Shown here piece by piece: positions 33,747 to 42,569 of a DNA stretch of 64,000 nt. Positions within the stretch are counted from its first letter, which is position 1. Each line of letters begins with the position of its first letter. This stretch comes from Pseudophaeobacter flagellatus (GTDB taxonomy: Bacteria > Pseudomonadota > Alphaproteobacteria > Rhodobacterales > Rhodobacteraceae), in the NCBI RefSeq assembly GCF_021228235.1, contig NZ_JAJQRG010000008.1:62001-126000 (forward strand), in the 5' to 3' direction. A program made the position numbers and the translations under genes. The notes under the pieces were generated by a model that was not told the DNA's origin, made no database searches, and saw nothing but the letters and a program-made list of their open reading frames with translations.

Positions 33747-34411
33747 CGATGCAGCAAATGAAATCGTCCGGCGCTGTCTTCGCCCACCAAGGCAAAATCC
33801 CGGATTACCAGAGGTCTGGGCAGCAAGGGGATCAGATGGGCCTCAAGCGTGGCCTCGACAGCGGGCAGATCCGCCTTGGGCAGTTTGCCGGTGAGCGTAA
33901 CGTGGAAGCGGAACTGATCCAGTACAAAAGGATAGCCCCAGGTCACGAGGTTTGCATCCTGCGCCGGGGTGAGCCCTGTCGCGCGGCGCTTGGCCTGTTC
34001 GGCCTCGGAGCTGGGCGCACGAAAGGCATCAAGACCCTGCACGCAGGCGGCCGCAAATTGGCCAAGCGCGGTCTCATCGCCGCTGACGCGCAGGGCCAGA
34101 AACCGTCCCAGCCGCGCCAGATGCAGCCCCTCAAGCACCACCGGGGCCTGCCGGGCCGCCAGGCTGGTGCAGGCCCGTTGCAGATCCGCAAGGCTGCGCC
34201 CCTTGGCCAGACGCATCGGTGGCTTCAGCGTCGCGTGCAGCCCGTACTTGCGCGGCACCTGCGTAATGCTGGCCAGATCCAGATCGGCAATCTGGGGCTG
34301 TGGGATGGAGGTGCTAGCACCCATGTCCCAACCCAGCCACTGGGTTGCAAACTCAGCCCAATCGGCCCCCGCCGGGGGGGTGTAGTAAATCGCATATCGC
34401 GTGAATGTCAC
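33710..34411 (-). CDS. DUF1045 phosphonate-metabolism protein, 2H phosphoesterase family
   Basis: A 233-residue protein of the family routinely found in phn operons (named after that position). It carries the two HxT motifs of 2H phosphoesterases, YGLHATLKPP near residue 60 and FRFHVTLTG near residue 173. These typically hydrolyse 2',3'- or 1,2-cyclic phosphates. PhnP, the 1,2-cyclic phosphate esterase of the E. coli pathway, is absent from this cluster, so this protein may do that step; that is inference. The start is a GTG at 34411 with AGGAGG five bases upstream. It is transcribed against phnN and divergently from phnM. Confidence 0.9.
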   Translation of the reverse strand: MTFTRYAIYYTPPAGADWAEFATQWLGWDMGASTSIPQPQIADLDLASITQVPRKYGLHATLKPPMRLAKGRSLADLQRACTSLAARQAPVVLEGLHLARLGRFLALRVSGDETALGQFAAACVQGLDAFRAPSSEAEQAKRRATGLTPAQDANLVTWGYPFVLDQFRFHVTLTGKLPKADLPAVEATLEAHLIPLLPRPLVIRDFALVGEDSAGRFHLLHRYPLTGSGASAE

Positions 34412-34463
34412 ATTGGCCTCCTATACGTGGCCGTTCCTATAGTCCGAAAGTTGTGAAGCTCAG

Positions 34464-35606
34464 ATGACAGATGAACTGATCCTTGCCAATGCCACCCTTG
34501 TCCTGCCCAGTGAAACACTGCGAGGACAGGTTAAAATCCATGGCGGAGAGATTGCCGATATCAGTGCGGGCGCATCGGTACTGACAGGCGCGATTGACTG
34601 CGATGGCGACTATCTGAGCCCAGGCTTGGTTGAATTGCATACCGACAATCTGGAGCGCCACATTCAGCCCCGCCCCTCGGTGGACTGGCCGCATGCCGCC
34701 GCCATCATGGCCCATGACGCAGAGCTGGTCGGCACCGGGATCACCACCGTGTTTGATGCCATGCGGGTGGGCTCGGTCAGCCGTAAAGAAAGCCGCTATG
34801 GCTCTTATGCGCGTGGATTGGCAACCGAGCTGTTGGACCTGCGGTCAGCTGATGCCCTGAAGATTTCGCATTTCCTGCATCTGCGCGCCGAGGTCTGTTC
34901 GGATACATTGGTCGAAGAACTGGCAGAGTTTGATGAGGCGGATCGCGTTGGTCTGGTCTCACTTATGGATCATACGCCGGGGCAGCGACAGTTTCGCGAC
35001 ATCTCCAAACTGGAGGCCTATGTCAAAGGCAAACACGGGCTGGATGATGCTGGGTTTCAGGCCCATGTTACCCACCTGAAGGCCCTGCGGGACCAATACG
35101 GCGACCTGCATGAGGTGGAGGCCGTCAAGGCCGCGCGCCGCTTTGGCGCAGTGCTGGCCAGCCACGACGACACCACGGCGAGCCAAGTTGCAACTTCAGC
35201 CGCGCACGGCATTCATCTGGCTGAATTTCCAACCACGGTAGAGGCCGCACGCGCCTGCCATGCCCATGGCATCAAGGTGATGATGGGGGCACCCAATCTG
35301 ATCCGCGGCGGATCTCATTCGGGCAATGTCGCCGCGCAGGAGCTGGCAGAGCTGGAGCTGCTGGATATCATCTCCTCGGACTATGTTCCGGGGGCACTGC
35401 TGATGTCTGCCGTGAAACTGGGCCAAATCTGGGGCGATATGGCGCGCGGTCTGTCAACTGTGACCCTGGCCCCGGCAGACGCGGTTGAGCTGTCGGATCG
35501 TGGGCGGCTGGAGATCGGCAAACGCGCCGATATGATCCGTTTCAAGTTGATTGATGGCACCCCGGCGCTGCGGGGCGTCTGGGCGCGTGGGCAGCGCGTG
35601 GCCTAG
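34464..35606 (+). CDS. phnM: Ribose-1-phosphonate 5-triphosphate diphosphatase
   Basis: Removes pyrophosphate from ribose-1-phosphonate 5-triphosphate before C-P cleavage. 380 residues of the amidohydrolase superfamily. The N-terminal metal motif is in LSPGLVELHTDNLERHIQP (residues about 52-70), later metal ligands are probably in SHDDTT and the HLAEFPTT block, and EIGKRADMIRF closes the barrel. It is separated from phnN by the oppositely oriented DUF1045 gene and has its own promoter region (34412-34463) shared with it. The ribosome-binding site before ATG 34464 is weak. Confidence 0.95.
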   Translation: MTDELILANATLVLPSETLRGQVKIHGGEIADISAGASVLTGAIDCDGDYLSPGLVELHTDNLERHIQPRPSVDWPHAAAIMAHDAELVGTGITTVFDAMRVGSVSRKESRYGSYARGLATELLDLRSADALKISHFLHLRAEVCSDTLVEELAEFDEADRVGLVSLMDHTPGQRQFRDISKLEAYVKGKHGLDDAGFQAHVTHLKALRDQYGDLHEVEAVKAARRFGAVLASHDDTTASQVATSAAHGIHLAEFPTTVEAARACHAHGIKVMMGAPNLIRGGSHSGNVAAQELAELELLDIISSDYVPGALLMSAVKLGQIWGDMARGLSTVTLAPADAVELSDRGRLEIGKRADMIRFKLIDGTPALRGVWARGQRVA

Positions 35607-35638
35607 CCAGTACCTTTGTGCCCGTGGCACATGCAACT

Positions 35639-35672
35639 GCGGCCCCCTGCAATATGTTCTGGTAGGGGCCGC
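35639..35672. terminator. Hairpin between phnM and the glycan operon
   Basis: GCGGCCCC at 35639-35646 pairs with GGGGCCGC at 35665-35672 across an 18-base loop, between the convergent ends of phnM and the small methyltransferase gene. No T run follows on either strand, so termination is uncertain. Confidence 0.4.
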
Positions 35673-35679
35673 CGCAGTG

Positions 35680-36156
35680 TCAGGCGCGGTAAAACAGGTA
35701 GCGGCCTTCGGGAATGCCCTCTGGACCTTTGAGCTCTTCAAATCCCACCAGAGGCTGTCCCGAGACCACAATGCCGCCCCTGGCCATGACGCTGGCAATC
35801 ACTGGTGACATGGCTGCGGCCTCGGCCACGTCCTGTTCCTTGACGCCAAAGCCAAAATCATAATGGGCCAGCACGATCTTGTGGCCCTCAGCCTTGAGGC
35901 GCTCCAGCATCGGCACCGCCTCGCCCTGCAGAAAATCCGCCTCGGGCGGCACACAGGACGGATGGCATTGCAGCACCCGGTCGATGACCCAGACCCGGCG
36001 GTCTGGTAGGGTCTCGCGCAGGTGGTCATAGGTGCGGCCATTGCCAAGCCCCATGTCCAGCACATCACCGTCGACCTCGGAAATTGCACTGGCGGCCCAG
36101 TTCAGCCCGTCGCGCTGGGCGGTAAAGCGGCGCAGCATGGAATCCAATCGGCTCAT
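35680..36156 (-). CDS. Small SAM-dependent methyltransferase-like protein (glycan operon, last gene)
   Basis: 158 residues with a short Rossmann core. The SAM-binding motif I is VLDMGLGNGRTYDHLRE, the acidic end of strand two is WVIDRV, and HPSCVPPEADFLQGEAV and GGIVVSGQPL follow. It is shorter than usual class I methyltransferases and lacks a visible substrate domain. A clear paralogue is encoded at 52728-53222. It overlaps the deacetylase-like gene by ATGA and is the last gene of the seven-gene minus-strand operon. The substrate is unknown; a sugar of the glycan made by this operon is a reasonable guess. Confidence 0.82.
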   Translation of the reverse strand: MSRLDSMLRRFTAQRDGLNWAASAISEVDGDVLDMGLGNGRTYDHLRETLPDRRVWVIDRVLQCHPSCVPPEADFLQGEAVPMLERLKAEGHKIVLAHYDFGFGVKEQDVAEAAAMSPVIASVMARGGIVVSGQPLVGFEELKGPEGIPEGRYLFYRA

Positions 36157-36965
36157 CTCTCATCTTCCTTTTTGTCAAAGGTCCAGATCTGCCCCGGCCC
36201 CTGCATCAGGCGCGTGATCAGCGCCTCGGTGAAATCCCAGACGGCCGCGTCATGCACCAGATGGTGGGTGAGGATGCCATAGGGTTCGCGGTTGTCCGCC
36301 TGATCCAATCGCCGGGCGCGCAACTGGTCGCTGACCTGGTTGATCAGGCGTTCTGGTGCAACCAGAGACCGGCTGCCCTTCCAGTCGATCGGATCAAGGT
36401 GGGTGTTGATCTGTGCCAACCCGGCGGCGGCCCAGGCCTGCGCGCGCGGGGTGAAACGCGACACTGCGGCGAAACCGAGGTCTGCCATCAAGGGCAGCAG
36501 CTCCGGCGCGATGCGGTTCCAGGGGGGCACAAAGATGGGCTGCAATCGGGGGCCAAACAGCGCCTCTAGCCGCGCCAGCCCCTCGGCCATCTCGGCAAGA
36601 GACCCCGCAAGCGGATGCTGCGGCGGGAATTCGCACTTCTTGTCTCCAGGGGCAGCCCGGCTGATATGGGCCCAGCCATGCACCAGGGGGATCACTTCGG
36701 GATGCGCCTCGACATAGGCCGCAAGCGCGGGCTGGGCGTCGCGCGGGATCACGGCCAGATGCACCGGCAGGGTCAGCTTTTGTGCCAGCGCGCTTAGCTG
36801 GTCGAGCTGGGGCGTTGGTTCGATCGCATCATCGTCGCGCCACCACAGCGGAAGTTTCAGACCGGCGGCCTGCCAGTGGCGCAGCTCTTGGTCGAGCGGG
36901 GCCCAGTCTAGGGTCCAATCCGGGGTCCCGTCAGGGGTGGCACCAGGGGTCTGTGTCGGGCTCAT
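36153..36965 (-). CDS. Polysaccharide deacetylase-like protein
   Basis: 270 residues with the NodB-type barrel outline. LPLWWRDDDAIEPTPQLDQL near residue 38 holds the metal-site aspartates. VIPLVHGWAHISR (near residue 105) holds the His pair, IFVPPWNRIAPELLPLM is the family RPPW-like block, and the C-terminal GILTHHLVHDAAVWDF has the catalytic histidine. Such enzymes remove N- or O-acetyl groups from polysaccharides or act on lipid-linked sugars. No signal peptide is seen, so it would act in the cytoplasm on a nascent glycan or glycolipid. It overlaps both neighbours by ATGA. Confidence 0.85.
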   Translation of the reverse strand: MSPTQTPGATPDGTPDWTLDWAPLDQELRHWQAAGLKLPLWWRDDDAIEPTPQLDQLSALAQKLTLPVHLAVIPRDAQPALAAYVEAHPEVIPLVHGWAHISRAAPGDKKCEFPPQHPLAGSLAEMAEGLARLEALFGPRLQPIFVPPWNRIAPELLPLMADLGFAAVSRFTPRAQAWAAAGLAQINTHLDPIDWKGSRSLVAPERLINQVSDQLRARRLDQADNREPYGILTHHLVHDAAVWDFTEALITRLMQGPGQIWTFDKKEDER

Positions 36966-38122
36966 GGCTTTGCTCCTGCATGATCCTGGGTCTGATCCTG
37001 GACTATGTCATGGGCAATTTCGACGCTGCGCGCCGCCCCGTCAAACTGAAACTGAGCCGCCGCGCGGCGGGGCGCCTGTTGCACGGCTTGCACCGCAGCA
37101 ACCAGGCGGTCTGGTGTCAGATCGGCGGTGCGCAGGCTGGCAAAGCCCGGCAGCGGTTCCAGGCTCTGGGCGCGCAGCCCCTGTTCGACCTCGCGCCCTG
37201 CATCAAAGGGGATCACTACGGCAGGGGTATTGGCCTGCAACAGATCCAGCGCGGTGTTGTAGCCGCACATGCTGACCGAGGCGGCCACATGTGAAAGCAT
37301 CTGGCGAAAATCAGGGCGGGCGGCTTCGATCCGGGCGGGTGAGCCCAAACTGGACAGGGCCTTGATTCGCTCGGCGGCGTCACTGCCACCCACCAGCAGG
37401 CGCCAGGGCTGGTCCGGCATCAGCCGGGCAGCAGCCAGGGCACAGTGGTAGATCTCGTCTCCGACACTGCCTCCACCTGCGCTGACCAGAACCTCGCCGC
37501 TCCCCGCTGCCTCTGGATGTGGCCCAGCTGCCGCAGGGGCGACAAAGCCGGTGTAGCGCAGTTTGGCGGCCAGCATGCCCGAGACCGGCCAGCTAAGCGC
37601 AAGCGGGGTGGCCTGGGGATCGGAATGCACCAGAACGGCATCGTAGAATTCTGCGATCACCGCATCCGCCTTGATGGCCTTTTCCGGCTTTGACGGCGGT
37701 GCCAGGATGTCGCGGATAGAGGCAAGGATCTTTGGTCGTTTGGGCAGCTGTTGCGCTGCCGCGAGCAGGGCGCGGAACTCAGCCCGCAGGGCGCGGCGGC
37801 CAAAGGGATAGAGTTCGGTGATCAGCAGATCAGGTTGCATCGCGCGCAGCGCATCACAGAGCGCCACCTGGCGCATCAGGTGATAGTCGTCATCGGCCAG
37901 GGCGTTCTCCGGCGTCAGCAACCGGGTGAAATTTACCCCGTCAGAGCGCAGTGGCGGCAGTTGCAGCAGGGGGATTTCGCAGGTGTCGAGCTGCGGCGCA
38001 GCGCAGCCGCCCGAGACGATCTTCACCTGATCACCAGCGGCCTGAAAGGCCCGCCCTAGGGTCAGCGCCCGCGCCAGATGGCCGGTGCCCAGCAGGTGGG
38101 TGACCACAATCATCACCTTCAT
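36962..38122 (-). CDS. MurG-like (GT28-type) glycosyltransferase
   Basis: About 386 residues from ATG 38122, which overlaps the phosphatase stop; the frame upstream of it is not used. A GT-B fold is indicated by the N-terminal MKVMIVVTHLLGTGHLARAL with the glycine-rich GTGH loop and by the C-terminal nucleotide-sugar half, EVLVSAGGGSVGDEIYHCAL and SMCGYNTALDLLQANTPAVV. The latter are the MurG/GT28 acceptor and donor motifs (glycine-rich start, GGYNT-like block). It probably transfers a sugar from a UDP- or NDP-sugar; donor and acceptor unknown. A second, related protein is encoded at the start of the same operon. Confidence 0.86.
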   Translation of the reverse strand: MKVMIVVTHLLGTGHLARALTLGRAFQAAGDQVKIVSGGCAAPQLDTCEIPLLQLPPLRSDGVNFTRLLTPENALADDDYHLMRQVALCDALRAMQPDLLITELYPFGRRALRAEFRALLAAAQQLPKRPKILASIRDILAPPSKPEKAIKADAVIAEFYDAVLVHSDPQATPLALSWPVSGMLAAKLRYTGFVAPAAAGPHPEAAGSGEVLVSAGGGSVGDEIYHCALAAARLMPDQPWRLLVGGSDAAERIKALSSLGSPARIEAARPDFRQMLSHVAASVSMCGYNTALDLLQANTPAVVIPFDAGREVEQGLRAQSLEPLPGFASLRTADLTPDRLVAAVQAVQQAPRRAAAQFQFDGAARSVEIAHDIVQDQTQDHAGAKP

Positions 38123-38706
38123 GGTGCGGGCCTCTTCAGCAGGCGCACCGGCGTTGCCCAAGGGGTGAGGCGCGCGCCGTCGATTTCAACCACAAACAGC
38201 CGGTTGCGTTTTATTCGAAAGGGGGCTGGGCTGTCGAAATCCCAGTGATGGGCATGGGCCAGGATCATCCGCATGATACCAATATGGCAGACCGCGACGG
38301 TGTCGCGTTGCAGCCCGGCCAGCCAGGGTTGCAGTCGGTTCCAGACCTCTGCCGGGGTTTCGCCACCGGGGGGGCGATAGTCCCAGCCCCAGTGCTCGAT
38401 ATCACGAAAGCCGCTGTCCGGGTCGGCCTTCAGTTCCAGCCCTTTCTTGCCTTCCCAGTCGCCCCAGAACATTTCTGTCAGGGCCGGGGAGGTCTGCGGC
38501 ATCTGCCCGGTTATCAATTGTGCGGTTTCCACCGCCCGCGACAGCGGGCTGGACCAGAGATCGGCCTGATCCCAAGGCGGGGGCAGGGCAAAGCTGGACA
38601 GCTCGGCCCTGGCGGCATCGTCCAGCGCAATATCGCTGCGGCCCTGGATCTGTCCGGCGCGGTTCCAGGCGGTATGGCCATGGCGCAAAAGGGCAAGGCG
38701 GATCAT
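38119..38706 (-). CDS. Histidine phosphatase family protein (phosphoglycerate mutase-like)
   Basis: 195 residues. The catalytic motif is LALLRHGHTAWNRAGQIQG at residues 4-22 and the second catalytic histidine is in VAVCHIGIMRMIL near residue 140. PLSRAVETAQLI is the family's arginine-containing block. Such enzymes dephosphorylate sugars or other small metabolites; in a glycosyltransferase operon a sugar phosphate or a lipid-linked sugar phosphate is likely. Overlaps genes on both sides as ATGA. Confidence 0.88.
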   Translation of the reverse strand: MIRLALLRHGHTAWNRAGQIQGRSDIALDDAARAELSSFALPPPWDQADLWSSPLSRAVETAQLITGQMPQTSPALTEMFWGDWEGKKGLELKADPDSGFRDIEHWGWDYRPPGGETPAEVWNRLQPWLAGLQRDTVAVCHIGIMRMILAHAHHWDFDSPAPFRIKRNRLFVVEIDGARLTPWATPVRLLKRPAP

Positions 38707-39803
38707 CTCGGCTCCTTCAAAAGGCGGGCGGTTGCTGCGCCAAAGCGGCGGCTGGCGGCGGGGGCCAGATGGGTTTTGGCAATCATCTTGCGCGCTTGGG
38801 TGCCAAGATCCAGGCGTAGCTGTTGACTGTGCAGCAGGGTCTGCAATCGGTGGCGCAGCGCCCCAGCCCCCTGGGCCACGTCGGGATAGACTCCGGGGGC
38901 TAGAATATCGCGCATGCCGGGGCGATCCTGGGCCACCACTGGCAGACCATGGCTCTGGGCTTCCAGGTAGACCATGCCAAAGGCCTCGTTGACGCCGGGC
39001 CAGAAAAACAGGCTGGCCTCGGCGTAGACCTGCGCCAGATCCGCCCGAGACAGCTCTCCGAGGAAGGTGACGCGGTGGCCGAAGGGGGCCATCAGGGCCG
39101 CGACATCGGCGCGGGCGGGACCATCGCCGACGATCTGTAGCCGCCAGTCGCCATCCAGGCCCCGCAGACTGTCCGCGATGATCTGGTAAGAGGCGAGCTT
39201 ATCGCCGGGGCGCATCATACCGACGCTGAGCATCGGCCCTGACAGGCTGCTGGCGGCGGGCAGTTGATCCATCGGCAAAAAGGGCGGCAGAAGTTCCAGC
39301 TGTTGATCGTGATAGCGCTCGCGCTCCAGGGTAATCAAATCATTGGCGGTGAGATAGAAAATCAGGTCGGCGGCATCGGCTGCGTCATGGGCAGATTGGG
39401 CAAAGCCGGCCCAGGGGCCCTTGAGACGCCGCAGGGCGCGGGTGCTTTCGATCTGCACATAGGGAATGCCACGGGCACGGGCGACCTGCGGGCCAATCAG
39501 ATCGGGGGCCTTGTAATAGTTATGGTAGGTCACCCAGAGATCCAGGCGCGGCATCTCTTGGATCAGCCGGGAGACTTCCTGTGTCGCCTTGGCGCGCAGC
39601 CTGGCCTGCAGCGCGGCATCGCCGTGTTTGTCAAAGATCTTTAATTCGGTGGCCAGATCAATCTCAACAACCGCCTGCGGTACGGCGGCGATGATGGCCA
39701 TCAGATTGCGCGCCATTTCGCGATCACCCGAAGGGACCGGATGGCGCGGCGATTTCATCGGCGCATAAAAGGCAATCCGCGTGGCTGTCGCCGCGCCGGT
39801 CAT
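38703..39803 (-). CDS. Glycosyltransferase, family 4 (GT1-type)
   Basis: 366 residues, GT-B fold. The N-terminal half contains IAFYAPMKSPRHPVPSGDRE and a Tyr-rich donor-independent lobe. The C-terminal half has MLSVGMMRPGDKLASYQIIA, WRLQIVGDGPARADVAALMA and the EX7E block VNEAFGMVYLEAQSHGLPVV with NEAFGMVYLE, typical of retaining GT4 transferases. It lies in the middle of the glycan operon and overlaps both neighbours. The sugar is unknown. Confidence 0.88.
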   Translation of the reverse strand: MTGAATATRIAFYAPMKSPRHPVPSGDREMARNLMAIIAAVPQAVVEIDLATELKIFDKHGDAALQARLRAKATQEVSRLIQEMPRLDLWVTYHNYYKAPDLIGPQVARARGIPYVQIESTRALRRLKGPWAGFAQSAHDAADAADLIFYLTANDLITLERERYHDQQLELLPPFLPMDQLPAASSLSGPMLSVGMMRPGDKLASYQIIADSLRGLDGDWRLQIVGDGPARADVAALMAPFGHRVTFLGELSRADLAQVYAEASLFFWPGVNEAFGMVYLEAQSHGLPVVAQDRPGMRDILAPGVYPDVAQGAGALRHRLQTLLHSQQLRLDLGTQARKMIAKTHLAPAASRRFGAATARLLKEPR

Positions 39804-41044
39804 GAGCCCTGCAGCATGGCATCCAGGCGGGCCACCAGCTGGGCAATGCCGGGATCCATGCCAAAGTCGCGGCGCAGGCGCTGGAGTGCTGCCTCGGCCA
39901 TGGTGGCGGCCTGTTGCGGTTCTTGTGCCAAAGACTGGATCGCGGCAGACAGGGCCTCTGGGTCATCCTTGCTGAGCAGCCCATGGGTGCCGCTTACGAT
40001 GAATTCGGGAATGGCCGAAACAGGCGTCGATAGGATCGGCAGCAGTTGCGAGGCCGCCTCCATCAGTACATTGGGCAAACCGTCGCGGTCGCCATCGGCG
40101 GCGACCCGGCTTGGCAGGACAAAGAGATCACTGGCGCGCATTTCGGCGATGACTTCGGGCTGATCGCAGGCGCCGCGCCAGGTAATACGCTGCGCGATCC
40201 CGGCCTGTCTGGCCATATCCTGCAACTGATTGCCAAGATCGCCACCACCGATATGAACCCAGTGCCAGTCCAGCTCTGCCGGGAGGAGCGCGAGTGCAGC
40301 GATCAGGCGGTCAAAGCCCTTTTTTTCGACCAGGCGGCCCACTGACATCAGTTTGAGCGGATCCTGCGCCTGCCGCCACTGACGTTGCGGTGGTTTGGGG
40401 AACCGGGTCAGATCAAGCCCGTGATAGATCAAATCAATCCGGGCCGGATCATCCGACATCTGCTGCAAGTGACGGGCGCCAAAAGCGGTGCAGGTGGCGC
40501 CAAAGGTGGCACCGTGATGCTGGCTGGACAGCTTTTCCGAAATCTCCCAATCAGGGGAGGTCCAGATGTCCTTGGCATGGGCAGAGAAGCTCCAGGGCAG
40601 CCCGCACATGATGGCGGTATAGCGCGCCACCGAGGCCGGGGTGTGCAGAAAATGCGCGTAGAACCCGAGTACCTCGGCGGGGGCTTCGGCGGCCAAGACG
40701 CAGGCCTGGCCAAAGCGGCGGATGCGATTGCGGCTGGGATCGCGGCGCAGGTCGGCCCGCCAGATGCGATAGGCCTCGGCGTAGCCGGGCAGCGCCTGGG
40801 CAGCGGTGCGGGCCTGCCAGACGCGGGTCGGTTCCTGATAGAGATATTCGGGCAGATAGCGTACCCGCGCCTGCAAACGGTCATGCAGGGGGTGGCGCTT
40901 TACATCGGTTGGGTGGCGCAGGGACCAGATTTCAAAGGTCAGACCTGCCTCTTCCAGCGCGACCAGTTCCTGGGCGATAAAGGTCTCGGAGAGGCGCGGC
41001 CAGCCTTTAACCAGCACGGCAAGGGGGGGATTTGCTACGGTCAT
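39800..41044 (-). CDS. Glycosyltransferase, family 4 (colanic-acid-type)
   Basis: 414 residues, GT-B fold of the GT4 family, with the N-terminus LAVLVKGWPRLSETFIAQEL common to WcaL-type transferases. The C-terminal donor half shows LMSVGRLVEKKGFDRLIAAL, WVHIGGGDLGNQLQDMARQA and the block around GLPNVLMEAASQLLPILS (EX7E equivalent). It probably transfers a sugar during export-linked glycan assembly. It overlaps both neighbours by ATGA. Confidence 0.88.
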   Translation of the reverse strand: MTVANPPLAVLVKGWPRLSETFIAQELVALEEAGLTFEIWSLRHPTDVKRHPLHDRLQARVRYLPEYLYQEPTRVWQARTAAQALPGYAEAYRIWRADLRRDPSRNRIRRFGQACVLAAEAPAEVLGFYAHFLHTPASVARYTAIMCGLPWSFSAHAKDIWTSPDWEISEKLSSQHHGATFGATCTAFGARHLQQMSDDPARIDLIYHGLDLTRFPKPPQRQWRQAQDPLKLMSVGRLVEKKGFDRLIAALALLPAELDWHWVHIGGGDLGNQLQDMARQAGIAQRITWRGACDQPEVIAEMRASDLFVLPSRVAADGDRDGLPNVLMEAASQLLPILSTPVSAIPEFIVSGTHGLLSKDDPEALSAAIQSLAQEPQQAATMAEAALQRLRRDFGMDPGIAQLVARLDAMLQGS

Positions 41045-42267
41045 TCTGCAACCTTTCGCGGCAGATCCTGCAACAGGGCAGAGACCCGCTTGGTGACGCA
41101 GTCCAACCCATCCAACAACCCGCTGGAAAAGGCCTGTGACGGTTGCTTCTGTGTCGCCAGTGCGCGAATGGCCTTGGTCATGGCAGCAGGGGTCCAGCCA
41201 TCGCGGCGCTCATCCAGCATGGATACCAGGCCCAGTTCTTCGGCACGGCTGGCGCGGATCCATTGTTCCAGGCGCGGTGTGGTGCGGGGCACGATGACGG
41301 CGGGCTTGTCAAAGGACAGCACCTCGCAAAAGGTGTTGTAGCCGCCCATGCAGACCACGCCCTGCGCGCCGGAAAACAGGGTTTCTATACGGGATTCAAA
41401 CCCCACCGTGGTCACCCGACCCTGCAGCGCCTCGACACGGGTTTCAAATGCTTCTCGGGTTTCGCCTGACAGGAACGGCCCGTAGACCAGCACCGCACGG
41501 GGCGCCAGGTCGGGGTCCTGTTCATAGGCTGACAGCACCAGATCCACCATCATTGCCCCATCGCCGCCACCGCCGGGGGTGATCAGCACATAGGGCTGTT
41601 CTGGCGGGGTATCCAGCGGGCCAAGATCCCGGCGCAGATAGCCAGTCCAATGCATCCGATCGCGCACCAGAGGGCTGAGCGCCAAGCCCTTGGTTGGGTC
41701 ATAGATCGAGGCCAGCCCATAGATCCAGATCTCGTCGTAAAACTGCTCCGTTGCGGCGATGGCCTCTTTGCGGGCCCATTCCTCGGCCAGCACCTCTGGC
41801 TCGTCCAGCACATCACGCAGCCCCAGTACCAGCTTGCTGTGCCCCTTCTGCGACAATAGCTCCAGCGCGGGCAGCAATTCACCGCGAAAGCCCGTGGGCT
41901 CTTTATCGACGATCAGCACATCGGGGTCGTATTGCTGGGCCATGGAACGGATCAGCCCACTGCGCAGGGCGGTGGTTTCCTCGATGCTCATCCCCATGGT
42001 GCGCGACGCATAGCTGCCGTCGGATCGTTTGATTACCCCAGGAAGGCGCATATGGTCGACCCGGCTGGGAAAGGCAAACCGCCCTGCCACCGGTGACCCG
42101 GTCAGGATCAAGGCCGAGGCGGTAGGATCCGCCGCAGTAATCGCCCCGGCCAGGGCGCGCGAGCGCCGCAGATGACCCAGGCCAAAGGTGTCATGGCTAT
42201 ATAGCATAACCCGGGGGCCGCGTTGAAGATGATCTAGCTCAGAGGAGCTGTCGTTGGTGGAAATCAT
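41041..42267 (-). CDS. MurG-like glycosyltransferase, first gene of the glycan operon
   Basis: 408 residues. The N-terminus MLYSHDTFGLGHLRRSRALA has the GLGH donor loop. The C-terminal half has VLITPGGGGDGAMMVDLVLS and GVVCMGGYNTFCEVLSFDKP, the GGYNT-type motif of GT28. It resembles the protein encoded at 36962-38122 and is probably a paralogue. It opens the seven-gene minus-strand run, and about 300 non-coding bases separate it from mscS. No donor or acceptor can be assigned. Confidence 0.86.
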   Translation of the reverse strand: MISTNDSSSELDHLQRGPRVMLYSHDTFGLGHLRRSRALAGAITAADPTASALILTGSPVAGRFAFPSRVDHMRLPGVIKRSDGSYASRTMGMSIEETTALRSGLIRSMAQQYDPDVLIVDKEPTGFRGELLPALELLSQKGHSKLVLGLRDVLDEPEVLAEEWARKEAIAATEQFYDEIWIYGLASIYDPTKGLALSPLVRDRMHWTGYLRRDLGPLDTPPEQPYVLITPGGGGDGAMMVDLVLSAYEQDPDLAPRAVLVYGPFLSGETREAFETRVEALQGRVTTVGFESRIETLFSGAQGVVCMGGYNTFCEVLSFDKPAVIVPRTTPRLEQWIRASRAEELGLVSMLDERRDGWTPAAMTKAIRALATQKQPSQAFSSGLLDGLDCVTKRVSALLQDLPRKVAE

Positions 42268-42569
42268 GGGCCAGCCTGCAGGTGTACTCCCTAGGGGTGG
42301 TGCAATAGGAAGGTGCTAAGATCAAGGGCATTACCCTGTTTCCCGTGTGATTTTGCAGCGATATGGCCCGCAGAAGACAAATCGGCAGTTCACAGCGGCC
42401 CTAGGGGCAGGCCCGGCTGTGGACAGAGTGCGGGGCAGTACATGACGCAAAAGGGCAGAGTGTCTTGCCTGCAACCGTTGGTGCCTCTGGTTGAGAAATA
42501 GATCTGTCCGATTGCGACGGCGCGGCGGAGAGGCTAGCCTGATGGCCTTGTATTTGGAGTTTGCCTGCC
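42268..42569. other. Divergent intergenic region between the glycan operon and the mscS-type gene
   Basis: About 302 bases with divergent promoters. The frame at 42313-42501 has no family resemblance, and I reject it as a gene. I see no clear palindrome or terminator; GGAG at 42556-42559 is the ribosome-binding site of the channel gene. Confidence 0.5.

Noticed and set aside
40385-41341. A 318-codon plus-strand open frame
   Set aside because: It is antisense to two glycosyltransferase genes with convincing motifs and has no family features.
42313-42501. A 62-codon frame before the mechanosensitive channel gene
   Set aside because: No ribosome-binding site and no family resemblance; it lies in the expected promoter region.
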